DNA of 10,071 bases from Bacteroides sp. CAG:1076 (GCA_000436795.1 HF993170.1:1-10071), one strand, 5' to 3'; positions 1 to 7,020 are shown, counted from the stretch's first letter. Made by a program: numbers and translations. Notes: a model not told the origin generated them from the sequence alone.

Positions 1-220
1 TTTCATTACAGACAATCCGTGGACCACAGGTACAGAACAGGAAATCCGTTTTAAGATTCGTCATACCGATACTTTTCAGAAAGGAAATCTTGTCTTTGAT
101 AATGGAACATGTTATATCGAAAGTAAAGATAGCGTGCAAGGTATCGCTCCCGGACAGTTTGGAGTGATTTACGACAGTGATGCTCATCTATGTATCGGAA
201 GCGGAGAAATACGGAAATAA
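1..220 (+). CDS. mnmA: C-terminal end of tRNA-specific 2-thiouridylase MnmA (partial, 5' end outside window)
   Basis: Reading from base 2, an open frame of 72 codons ends at a TAA (218-220), followed directly by a second in-frame TAA. The visible end reads as the C-terminal beta-barrel of MnmA. A segment with RFKIRH is followed about 35 residues later by IAPGQFGVIYD and a glycine-containing end (CIGSGEI), matching the family pattern of a KIRY-like strand, then PGQ-x-AVFYD and a LGGG-like tail. MnmA uses ATP and a sulfur relay to make 2-thiouridine at position 34 of tRNAs for Lys, Glu and Gln in the cytoplasm. The catalytic cysteines and the PP-loop lie upstream of the window and cannot be checked. 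Bacteroidales often carry more than one MnmA-like paralogue, so the exact copy is uncertain. The gene converges on marC. Confidence 0.8.
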   Translation, partial: FITDNPWTTGTEQEIRFKIRHTDTFQKGNLVFDNGTCYIESKDSVQGIAPGQFGVIYDSDAHLCIGSGEIRK

Positions 221-240
221 TAAATTCTGTCCCTAAAAAG

Positions 241-300
241 AATCGGGCACAAGTGTAGTCCTCTCTCCTACATAACCCTGTGCCTGATTTTATTATTTTA
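241..300. terminator. Bidirectional terminator between mnmA and marC
   Basis: An 11-bp stem pairs 241-251 (AATCGGGCACA) with 279-289 (TGTGCCTGATT), with one G-T wobble. Inside it a second 5-bp stem pairs 254-258 (TGTAG) with 268-272 (CTACA). The plus-strand side is followed by a T-rich run (287-300). On the minus strand the stem is followed by a T-run, the complement of AAAAA at 235-239. The stem begins just past the marC stop and 20 bases past the mnmA stop, so it can serve both convergent genes. Confidence 0.8.
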
Positions 301-892
301 ACTGTTGGAACTGATCAATCAACGATGTCAGATTGGCTGTAAACAAACGCGCGGAAATGGCAAGAAGAATAATTCCAAAGAATTTACGGATGATATAAAT
401 ACCACCTTTACCCAACAGACGTTCGATACGGTCGGTCATCTTCAGTACAATGTACACCCACACCATATTCAGCAATAAAGCTATCACAATATTGATGGTT
501 GCATATTCTGCACGAAGCGACAGTAAAGTAGTAAACGAACCGGCACCTGCAAGCAACGGAAAGACCAAAGGCACCAATGTAGCTTCTTTTATCGGTCCCG
601 TATTCTTAAATATCTCGATATCAAGAATCATCTCCAATGACATCAGAAATATAACAAAAGCACCTGCTACGGCAAACGAAGCGATATCAACCTGAAACAG
701 CTTCAGCATCATATCGCCGGCAAAAAAGAATCCCAGTAACAAAGCTGATGCTACCAATGTAGCTTGTACCGCATTTACAGCACGTCCCTTTTGCTTTAAA
801 TCCAGAATAATCGGTACAGCACCTATTATATCGATTACAGCAAACAATACGATAAATGCACTTATCAGTTCTTGAAAATTCAAACTTCCCAT
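293..892 (-). CDS. MarC family integral membrane protein
   Basis: The 199-residue protein is almost wholly hydrophobic, with about six predicted membrane helices, and fits the MarC/YhgN family in length and character. Near the N-terminus is a helix with a proline-containing segment (DIIGAVPIILDL), then small charged loops. The middle holds a KEATLVPLVFPLLAGAGS stretch typical of the family, where a conserved P-L-x-x-P-x-x-A-G-P/A-G element precedes the second half. MarC proteins lie in the inner membrane. Their transport role is unproven, and the old link to multiple antibiotic resistance has been withdrawn. I chose the ATG at 892. An upstream in-frame TTG at 919 would add nine residues, but it lies inside the -7 element of the likely promoter, so it cannot be in the transcript. 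The gene appears monocistronic. Confidence 0.85.
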   Translation of the reverse strand: MGSLNFQELISAFIVLFAVIDIIGAVPIILDLKQKGRAVNAVQATLVASALLLGFFFAGDMMLKLFQVDIASFAVAGAFVIFLMSLEMILDIEIFKNTGPIKEATLVPLVFPLLAGAGSFTTLLSLRAEYATINIVIALLLNMVWVYIVLKMTDRIERLLGKGGIYIIRKFFGIILLAISARLFTANLTSLIDQFQQLK

Positions 893-916
893 ATTATTTA
901 AAAATAAAATATAACA

Positions 917-946
917 CAAAGTTATGCAAAAATAGCCATATTACAA
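917..946 (-). promoter_or_regulatory. Bacteroidetes-type promoter of marC
   Basis: Read on the minus strand, TTG (946-944) is followed after exactly 19 bases by TAACTTTG (924-917). This matches the Bacteroides primary-sigma pattern of TTTG-like -33 and TAnnTTTG -7 boxes. Transcription should begin near 910, giving a leader of roughly 15-20 bases before the ATG at 892. Confidence 0.7.
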
Positions 947-1022
947 GAAAGCAAGCAAACATTATCAGACGGAAATAAACGATAAAAAAGGTAAAAGGCA
1001 AAAATACATCCAAAATATTCGC

Positions 1023-1030
1023 TATTTTTG
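1023..1030 (+). promoter_or_regulatory. Putative -7 element for the crp-dcp operon
   Basis: TATTTTTG fits TAnnTTTG and lies 30 bases before the ATG at 1060, so the leader would be about 20-25 bases. I see no TTTG-like -33 box at the usual spacing, only A-rich DNA, so this promoter may be weak or activator-dependent. The 167-base region 893-1059 between marC and this gene holds both divergent promoters and is otherwise A/T-rich. Confidence 0.45.
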
Positions 1031-1059
1031 TACGTTAAAATATAACTTAATAAAGTTAA

Positions 1060-3795
1060 ATGTCAATGCAGAGCACTATGTACGATAAGCTTTTATTGCT
1101 TCCTCTGTTTCAAGGACTATGCAAGGAAGACTTTACTGCTATACTGGAAAAAGTTAGATTGCATTTTCAGAAGTATACAGCAGGAAGTTGCATTGTAAAA
1201 CAAGGTGATTATTGCAACAATATCATTTTCATTTTACAAGGCGAAACACGCGCTGAGTCGGCAGACCAGACATATCATTATACAATCCATGAAACATTAA
1301 AAAGTCCGCAGATTATTGAGCCTTATTCGTTATTTGGCATGTATCCGCAATATACGGCATCATATTATGCTCATACAAATGTAAATGCTGTAACTATCGA
1401 CAAGGCTTATATTTTATCGGAACTTAACAAGTATGAGATTTTTCAGCTTAATTATCTGAACATGCTGAGTAACCGGGCACAAACTATTTACCGGAAGCTA
1501 AGAAGTCCGCATGCCAGTGATACGCTGGACAAAATCGTAAACTTTATGCTTTTACGATGTATCACTCCTACCGGAGAAAAGAAACTTCAGATTCGCATGG
1601 AAGATCTTGCTGAACAGATAGACGATACCCGGATAAATGTTTCAAAAGTACTGAACGAACTAAAGAATGAAGGAATAATCCGTTTAAGCCGCCGAGTTAT
1701 CGAAATACCAAGCATGGAAGCGCTTAGTCATTATAAAGAAAACAAAAAGAAATTATTCATGGAAAATCCATTTTTACAACCTTATAATACTCCTCATGGA
1801 ACCGTTCCGTTTAATAAAATAGCTCTGGCTCATTACGAACCGGCTATCCGTGAAGGAATAAATCAGGAAGATGAAGAAATAAATGCTATTGTTACGAACT
1901 CGGAAAAGCCAACATTCGACAATACAATATTGGCACTGGAGCAGTCGGGTGAACTGTTGGAACGAGTTACTACGGTAATGTTTAACCTGATGAGTGCTGA
2001 AACATGTGATGAGCTGGAAGCAATCGCTGAAAAAATGATGCCTTTACTTTCTGAACATAGCAACAATATTAGCTTGAATGAAGATTTATTCAAGCGCATC
2101 AAGGCTGTTTACGATGAAAGAAATACACTGGAACTTACAGACGAAGAACGACGACTGCTGGAAAAAACTTACGATGGGTTTGTCCGCAATGGTGCTAACC
2201 TGTCGAAAAAAGATAAAGCAACATTCCGAAAAATCAGCACGGAACTGAGTACACTGACGCTTCGCTTTTCACAAAATCATTTAAAGGAAACGAATAACTA
2301 CGAACTCATACTTAACTCGGAAGAACAATTGAAAGGGCTTCCGGAAAGTGCCATAGAAGCAGCCGCACATACGGCTAAAGAGAAAGGCAAGTCCGGATGG
2401 GTTATCACCTTACAGGCACCCAGCTATGTACCTTTTATGAAATATTGTGATGACCGTAATTTGCGACGGGAGCTTTACATGGCTTACAATACGCAGTGCA
2501 TGCACGATAATGAACAGAATAATCAGGAAATTGTAAAACAACTGGTAAACTTACGTATGCAACTTGCCCAGTTGCTCGGTTTCAAGGATTATGCAGACTA
2601 CGCACTGCGTAAACGCATGGCAGAAAACAGCGACAATGTATACCGGCTACTCAATCAGCTCTTAGAAGCATATACTCCGACTGCCCACAAAGAGGTAGCC
2701 GAAGTGGAGGCTCTTGCCAGGAAGTTGGAAGGTGATGATTTCAAACTGATGCCGTGGGATTTCTCATACTACTCAGAAAAGCTGAAGAATGAGAAATTCA
2801 ATTTCGATGAAGAAATACTGCGCCCTTATTTCGAACTTAGCCGTGTGAAAGAAGGAGTTTTCGGACTTGCAACACGCTTGTACGGCATCTCATTCAAGGA
2901 AAATAAAAACATTCCGGTTTATCACCCGGATGTGCAAGCGTATGAAGTATACGATAAAGACGGTAGTTACCTGGCTGTACTTTATACGGACTTTCATCCT
3001 CGTGCCGGCAAACGTTCGGGAGCCTGGATGACAAGCTACAAGGAACAATGGATAGAAGCCGATGGCACCAATAGTCGTCCTCATGTTTCTGTAACCATGA
3101 ACTTTACTAAACCAACGCCTGACAAGCCAGCACTGCTGACATTCTCGGAAGTCAATACTTTTCTTCATGAATTCGGGCATGCACTTCATGGCATATTTGC
3201 CAATACTCGGTTTAAAAGTATGAGCGGAACAAATGTTTATTGGGATTTTGTAGAGCTTCCATCGCAAATTATGGAAAACTTTGCAATTGAAAAAGATTTT
3301 CTTAATACATTTGCACGTCACTACCAGACAAATGAACCTATTCCAGAGGAATTATTGCAACGTATTATAGATGCATCCAACTTCAATGTTGCCTATGCAT
3401 GCTTGCGACAAATAAGTTTCGGGCTGCTTGATATGGCTTGGTACACCCGAAAAGAGACCTTCGAAGGGGACGTTCGTAAATATGAACACGAAGCGTGGAA
3501 ACGTACGCAATTATTACCTCAGATAGAAGACACTTGTATGACGGTTCAATTCGGGCATATTATGTCGGGAGGATATTCGGCTGGATATTACAGTTACAAG
3601 TGGGCTGAAGTGCTTGATGCAGATGCATTCTCTGTTTTCAAGGAAAAAGGTATCTTCAACCAAACAGTGGCACAATCTTTCCGCGACAATATTCTGTCGA
3701 AGGGAGGAACAGAACATCCCATGGTGCTCTACAAACGCTTCCGAGGACAAGAGCCGACGATTGATGCTTTATTAAAACGAAATGGTATAAGATGA
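1060..3795 (+). CDS. dcp: Crp/Fnr-like regulator fused in frame to M3 family peptidyl-dipeptidase Dcp
   Basis: One 911-residue frame joins two normally separate proteins. Residues about 10-125 form a cyclic-nucleotide-binding-like beta-roll. The cAMP cassette (GE then R-S-A-T) is not preserved, so cAMP binding is unlikely. Residues 180-201 look like a helix-turn-helix (EDLAEQIDDTRINVSKVL), followed by a wing to about 216. From M234 the protein is a complete Dcp of 678 residues, close to the roughly 680 of E. coli Dcp. It has HEFGH at 703-707, a third zinc ligand at E732 (FVELPSQ, 25 residues on) and the substrate-side tyrosine motif GYSAGYYSYKW at 838-848. Dcp is a cytoplasmic zinc enzyme that removes C-terminal dipeptides from oligopeptides, and no signal peptide is seen. 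ATGs at 1066 and 1078 are alternative starts; the latter gives MYDKLLLL. The following lipoprotein gene overlaps its stop. Domain calls are strong. Whether one polypeptide is made is uncertain. Confidence 0.85.
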   Translation: MSMQSTMYDKLLLLPLFQGLCKEDFTAILEKVRLHFQKYTAGSCIVKQGDYCNNIIFILQGETRAESADQTYHYTIHETLKSPQIIEPYSLFGMYPQYTASYYAHTNVNAVTIDKAYILSELNKYEIFQLNYLNMLSNRAQTIYRKLRSPHASDTLDKIVNFMLLRCITPTGEKKLQIRMEDLAEQIDDTRINVSKVLNELKNEGIIRLSRRVIEIPSMEALSHYKENKKKLFMENPFLQPYNTPHGTVPFNKIALAHYEPAIREGINQEDEEINAIVTNSEKPTFDNTILALEQSGELLERVTTVMFNLMSAETCDELEAIAEKMMPLLSEHSNNISLNEDLFKRIKAVYDERNTLELTDEERRLLEKTYDGFVRNGANLSKKDKATFRKISTELSTLTLRFSQNHLKETNNYELILNSEEQLKGLPESAIEAAAHTAKEKGKSGWVITLQAPSYVPFMKYCDDRNLRRELYMAYNTQCMHDNEQNNQEIVKQLVNLRMQLAQLLGFKDYADYALRKRMAENSDNVYRLLNQLLEAYTPTAHKEVAEVEALARKLEGDDFKLMPWDFSYYSEKLKNEKFNFDEEILRPYFELSRVKEGVFGLATRLYGISFKENKNIPVYHPDVQAYEVYDKDGSYLAVLYTDFHPRAGKRSGAWMTSYKEQWIEADGTNSRPHVSVTMNFTKPTPDKPALLTFSEVNTFLHEFGHALHGIFANTRFKSMSGTNVYWDFVELPSQIMENFAIEKDFLNTFARHYQTNEPIPEELLQRIIDASNFNVAYACLRQISFGLLDMAWYTRKETFEGDVRKYEHEAWKRTQLLPQIEDTCMTVQFGHIMSGGYSAGYYSYKWAEVLDADAFSVFKEKGIFNQTVAQSFRDNILSKGGTEHPMVLYKRFRGQEPTIDALLKRNGIR
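1725..1761 (+). other. Regulator-peptidase junction: out-of-frame tandem stops and internal Dcp start
   Basis: In the fused frame the junction reads through residues 222-233. One frame away, TAG (1725-1727) and TAA (1734-1736) occur three codons apart. One extra base just before 1725 would end the regulator after about 222 residues, the usual length for this family. An ATG at 1759-1761 begins MENPFLQPYNTPHG, which looks like a natural Dcp N-terminus. It follows an A-rich stretch (AAAGAAAACAAAAAGAAA) of the kind that supports Bacteroides initiation. Dcp could therefore be translated separately from this internal start. Confidence 0.6.
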
Positions 3796-4259
3796 AACAA
3801 AAATTAAAAACATACGGAGTCTGTATATTATTGCTTGCCTTGCCTTTCTTGTTTGCAGGCTGCAATCAGGAAGATGACATCAACGAGATCTTTGTAAGCG
3901 GACAGTGGCAACTGGTAAATTACTATACAGGAATAGACTGGAACAACTATAATGCCAACGCACAGCCAACATATACAAAACCGGAGGACTTGAAAGTTAT
4001 CAATAAATTTAGTATAACATTTGGTGAAGACGGTACGGTGCAAGGCAGCATAGAAAACGGTACTTATACAGGAAAATGGCAAGCCGATCCTAAAAGCCGG
4101 TCCATCACAATTACACGAATAGAGTGCAGTGTCAGCTTGTCTGGTAAGAATAAAGAATTTATAGATAGATTGAAGAACGTACAATTCTACCAAGGTGACA
4201 ACATAATGTTGCGCCTTGCTCCGAATGAACGTACTACTTGTATGCAATTTAGACATTAA
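3792..4259 (+). CDS. Small lipoprotein of unknown function, likely surface-exposed
   Basis: The 155-residue protein has a short positive N-terminus (MKQKLK), a hydrophobic segment and a lipobox LFAGC, so C24 should be lipidated by signal peptidase II processing. Directly after it comes NQEDD, an acidic run resembling the Bacteroidetes lipoprotein export signal, which suggests outer-membrane placement facing outward. The rest looks like a small beta-rich domain: an opening SGQWQLV strand, then alternating strands with GEDGTVQGSIENGTYTGKW and RSITITRIE, similar in style to META/lipocalin-like domains of Bacteroidales lipoproteins. I do not recognise a named family and assign no function. Its ATG overlaps the dcp stop (ATGA, 3792-3795), implying translational coupling, and the dCMP deaminase start is five bases after its stop. 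Residues 120-155 carry a late cysteine, C150. Confidence 0.85.
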   Translation: MKQKLKTYGVCILLLALPFLFAGCNQEDDINEIFVSGQWQLVNYYTGIDWNNYNANAQPTYTKPEDLKVINKFSITFGEDGTVQGSIENGTYTGKWQADPKSRSITITRIECSVSLSGKNKEFIDRLKNVQFYQGDNIMLRLAPNERTTCMQFRH

Positions 4260-4264
4260 TATAT

Positions 4265-4699
4265 ATGGAAAATACAGAGAACAAGCAAGAAATACTCGAT
4301 AAGCGCTACATGCGAATGGCTACTATCTGGGCAGAAAACTCTTATTGCAACCGGCGAAAAGTGGGAGCGCTGATTGTAAAAAATAAAATGATTATTTCCG
4401 ACGGATACAATGGTACTCCTGCTGGATTTGAAAATGTTTGTGAAGATGAACATGGCATAACCAAGCCTTATGTTCTCCACGCAGAAGCCAATGCCATCAC
4501 CAAAATAGCAAGATCGAACAATAGCAGCGAAGGTGCCACGCTTTATGTCACGGCATCTCCCTGCATAGAGTGTGCAAAACTGATTATTCAGGCGGGCATA
4601 AAGCGTGTGGTTTTTGCCGAAAAATATCGGCTGGAAGACGGGCTGGGACTCCTAAAACGTGCGAATATAGAACTGGTTTATTTAACTCCTAACGAATAA
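4265..4699 (+). CDS. Deoxycytidylate (dCMP) deaminase family protein
   Basis: The 144-residue protein has the zinc cytidine-deaminase signature: H72-A-E74 (HAEANAI) supplies a zinc ligand and the proton-shuttling glutamate, and P99-C100-x-x-C103 supplies the other two ligands. The upstream RKVGALIVKN and GYNGTPAGFENV segments are typical of dCMP deaminases (ComEB/T4 Cd type), where the GYNGTP loop contacts the nucleotide. The enzyme converts dCMP to dUMP, the substrate of thymidylate synthase, in the cytoplasm. Length is normal for the family. It lies five bases after the lipoprotein gene and six before the S41 protease gene, so all are likely one transcript. A CMP/tRNA deaminase of the same fold is a less likely alternative, because the GYNGTP loop favours deoxycytidylate. 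Confidence 0.9.
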   Translation: MENTENKQEILDKRYMRMATIWAENSYCNRRKVGALIVKNKMIISDGYNGTPAGFENVCEDEHGITKPYVLHAEANAITKIARSNNSSEGATLYVTASPCIECAKLIIQAGIKRVVFAEKYRLEDGLGLLKRANIELVYLTPNE

Positions 4700-4705
4700 A
4701 GATAT

Positions 4706-6346
4706 ATGAGCAACAATAAAAATCGATTGATGCCTTTCTTGATGGCTATTTGTCTGGTAGCAGGTATCTTGATAGGAACATTTTATACAAATCATTTTTC
4801 CGGCAACAAATTGGGTATTATCAATACATCTTCCAATAAGTTGAATGCTTTGTTGCACATTATCGACGAGCAATATGTAGATACTGTCAATATGTTTAAT
4901 CTGGTGGAGGAGGCCATGCCGCAGATTCTTGCAGAGCTGGACCCCCACTCTTCTTATATTCCGGCCAAAGATCTTGAGGCTGTAAATTCAGACCTGAAAG
5001 GAAGTTTCAGTGGTATCGGAGTCCAGTTTACTATACAAGATGATACAATTCATATCAACAGTGTCATTCAGGGTGGACCGTCAGAAAAAGTAGGGTTACT
5101 GGCCGGCGACCGTATCGTGGAAGTAGATGACTCTGCTTTCGTTGGTAAAATAGTAACCAATGCAGAAGCCATGCGTCGCCTGAAAGGAGAAAAAGGAAGC
5201 AAAGTAAAACTGGGTATTTACCGTCCGGGAGAAAAAGAGCTATTACATTTTACGGTAATACGTGGAGATATTCCTGTAAAGAGTATTGATGCCGCATACA
5301 TGATTAATGATAAATTCGGATATGTAAAAGTTAATAAATTTGGCGAAACAACTTATCCGGAATTGCTTGTTGCACTGGCAAAACTGTCACAAGCTAACTG
5401 CAAAGGAATGATTATAGACCTTCGTGGAAATACGGGAGGATATATGGCAGCAGCAATCCAAATGGTAAACGAATTTTTGCCAAACAACAAACTGATTGTC
5501 TATACCGAAGGTAGAAAATCTCCTCGTGAAAATTACACATCAAATGGAACAGGAAGTAGTCAGACGATGCCGCTTATTGTGCTGATGGATGAAGGCTCTG
5601 CCTCTGCAAGTGAAATTTTTGCAGGAGCTATTCAAGATAACGACCGTGGTACAATTATCGGTCGCCGTTCTTTTGGTAAAGGTCTGGTTCAACAACCAAT
5701 CGAATTTAGCGACGGTTCTGCTATCCGACTGACAATTGCACGTTATTATACTCCTTCGGGACGTTGCATACAGAAACCTTACGAAAAAGGTAATGATGCT
5801 GAATATGAAATGGATATCATTACACGATACGAACATGGGGAATTCTTCTCGGCCGACAGCATCAAGCAGAACATCAAGGAAATATATCATACAAGTCTGG
5901 GACGTACTGTCTATGGAGGTGGAGGTATCATGCCGGATATCTTTGTTCCACAGGATACTACGGGAATGACATCTTATTACCGAATGGCTGCAACACGTGG
6001 ATTGATTGTCCGATACACGCTCGACTATACCGACAAAAATCGCAGCAAACTTCAGGAATATGATACGCCACAGAAAATGGAAACTTATCTAAAAACGCAA
6101 AACTTGCTTGAGAAATTTGCAGAATATGCAGAAGGAAAAGGATTGAAACGCCGTAATATTCTGATGTATAAATCGAAGAAGTTGTTTGAAGAGAGTCTTT
6201 ATGGCAACATCATTTACAATATGTTGGGAATGGAAGCATATATTACTTATTCAAACCAAACAGATACAACAGTACAAAAGGCACTTGAAGTTTTGGAAAA
6301 TGGAGAATCGTTTCCCAAAGCTCCTGAAGCAGAAATCAAAAAATAA
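4706..6346 (+). CDS. S41 family C-terminal processing protease (CtpA/Prc type)
   Basis: The 546-residue protein begins with an uncleaved signal anchor (about residues 8-27), placing the enzyme in the periplasm on the inner membrane. A helical lead region (DEQYVD, LDPHSSYIP) is followed by a PDZ domain from about residue 88 to 180 (GSFSGIGVQF at 99, LLAGDRIVEVD). The protease core has IDLRGNTGGY and the Ser-Lys dyad: S300 in GSASASE, K325 in SFGKGLVQ and Q329. The 25- and 4-residue spacings equal those of Bacillus CtpB. Such enzymes cleave at C-termini of envelope or mistargeted proteins. About 115 residues after the core form a helical C-terminal tail, common in Bacteroidetes members. It ends with tandem stops TAA TAA, and a hairpin follows. 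It is coupled to the dCMP deaminase gene by a six-base gap. Target proteins cannot be told from sequence. Confidence 0.93.
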   Translation: MSNNKNRLMPFLMAICLVAGILIGTFYTNHFSGNKLGIINTSSNKLNALLHIIDEQYVDTVNMFNLVEEAMPQILAELDPHSSYIPAKDLEAVNSDLKGSFSGIGVQFTIQDDTIHINSVIQGGPSEKVGLLAGDRIVEVDDSAFVGKIVTNAEAMRRLKGEKGSKVKLGIYRPGEKELLHFTVIRGDIPVKSIDAAYMINDKFGYVKVNKFGETTYPELLVALAKLSQANCKGMIIDLRGNTGGYMAAAIQMVNEFLPNNKLIVYTEGRKSPRENYTSNGTGSSQTMPLIVLMDEGSASASEIFAGAIQDNDRGTIIGRRSFGKGLVQQPIEFSDGSAIRLTIARYYTPSGRCIQKPYEKGNDAEYEMDIITRYEHGEFFSADSIKQNIKEIYHTSLGRTVYGGGGIMPDIFVPQDTTGMTSYYRMAATRGLIVRYTLDYTDKNRSKLQEYDTPQKMETYLKTQNLLEKFAEYAEGKGLKRRNILMYKSKKLFEESLYGNIIYNMLGMEAYITYSNQTDTTVQKALEVLENGESFPKAPEAEIKK

Positions 6347-6354
6347 TAATTTCC

Positions 6355-6430
6355 TTTTATAGGGAATCCATAAAAGATAAAGGCACACAATGAATTTTTC
6401 TATTCTATTCCTTGTGTGCCTTCTTTAATT
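6355..6430 (+). terminator. Two tandem hairpins ending the dcp-ctp operon
   Basis: The first is a small AT-rich hairpin, 6355-6360 (TTTTAT) with 6370-6375 (ATAAAA), extended by GG/CC past a bulged A. The second is a perfect 11-bp stem, 6380-6390 (AAGGCACACAA) with 6412-6422 (TTGTGTGCCTT), with a 21-base loop, followed by CTTTAATTACT. The second fits an intrinsic terminator with a weak T tract, so some read-through into the cyclo-ligase gene is possible. Confidence 0.65.
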
Positions 6431-6459
6431 ACTACTTATAACAAAAAAATCTGAAGTCT

Positions 6460-7020
6460 ATGGAAAAAGAAGAAAAACGCTTACTTCGACGCTACATTGC
6501 AAATAAAAAGAAAACTTATACCAAAGATAAGTTATTGGAATACTCCTTATCACTATTGGACAGCTTAGAGAAACATCCGGTCTTTATTCAAGCTGATACG
6601 ATTTTATTATATTATTCTCTACCAGATGAAGTACAGACGCACGAGTTTGTAGACAAATGGAGTAAGAATAAGCATATCATTCTTCCAGTAGTAAAGGGAG
6701 AAGAACTCGAATTACGACGCTATACGGATAAGCAAGATTTACAGAAAGGAAGTTACGGCATTGAAGAACCGCAAGGCGAAGTATTTACGGATTATGAAAA
6801 TATCGATTTGGCCATTATACCCGGAGTAGCATTCGATATGCAAGGAAACCGTCTGGGACGAGGAAAAGGATACTACGATCGATTATTAAAGCAACTCAAC
6901 GCTTACAAGATAGGTATCTGTTTTCATTTCCAAATCTGCGACCAAATTCCAACAGAAGCATTCGATAAACCAATGGATGAAATCTGGAGTGAACAAACCC
7001 ACTTCACTCCATCCAGGTGA
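6460..7020 (+). CDS. fau: 5-formyltetrahydrofolate cyclo-ligase
   Basis: The 186-residue protein matches the family in length. Its strongest mark is the phosphate-binding segment GVAFDMQGNRLGRGKGYYDR, with RLGRGKGYYDR at 131-141. The basic N-terminus (EKRLLRRYIANKKK) that contacts ATP and the LYYSLPDEVQTHEF segment are also typical. The enzyme uses ATP to convert 5-formyl-THF to 5,10-methenyl-THF in the cytoplasm, returning a folate that otherwise inhibits folate enzymes to the usable pool. The upstream dCMP deaminase feeds dUMP to a folate-dependent step, so the pathways meet at thymidylate synthesis. The gap 6347-6459 is mostly hairpins and I see no clear TAnnTTTG promoter, so expression may come from read-through or an unrecognised promoter. 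The start at 6460 gives a normal N-terminus. Confidence 0.95.
   Translation: MEKEEKRLLRRYIANKKKTYTKDKLLEYSLSLLDSLEKHPVFIQADTILLYYSLPDEVQTHEFVDKWSKNKHIILPVVKGEELELRRYTDKQDLQKGSYGIEEPQGEVFTDYENIDLAIIPGVAFDMQGNRLGRGKGYYDRLLKQLNAYKIGICFHFQICDQIPTEAFDKPMDEIWSEQTHFTPSR
6985..7011. repeat. Perfect 9-bp inverted repeat at the 3' end of fau
   Basis: TGGAGTGAA (6985-6993) is mirrored by TTCACTCCA (7003-7011) around a 9-base loop. It lies within the last dozen codons of fau and only 34 bases beyond the DUF721 stop on the opposite strand. No good T tract follows on either strand, but no other hairpin lies in the 24-base gap between these convergent genes. It may slow or end transcription on one or both sides. 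Confidence 0.5.

Noticed and set aside
450..695. Plus-strand open frame of 81 codons inside marC
   Set aside because: It is fully antisense to marC, has no recognisable protein features, and no promoter or ribosome site precedes it.
2890..3321. Minus-strand open frame of 143 codons inside dcp
   Set aside because: It lies opposite the conserved zinc motif of dcp and its translation looks like random composition, rich in Cys, Phe and Ile.
3828..4256. Minus-strand open frame of 142 codons covering the lipoprotein gene
   Set aside because: The plus-strand frame has a lipobox, a coupled start and a sensible operon position. The antisense frame has none of these.
4706..6346. Possible loss of activity of the S41 protease
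   Set aside because: S300, K325 and Q329 are all present at the right spacing and the PDZ domain is intact, so the enzyme looks active.
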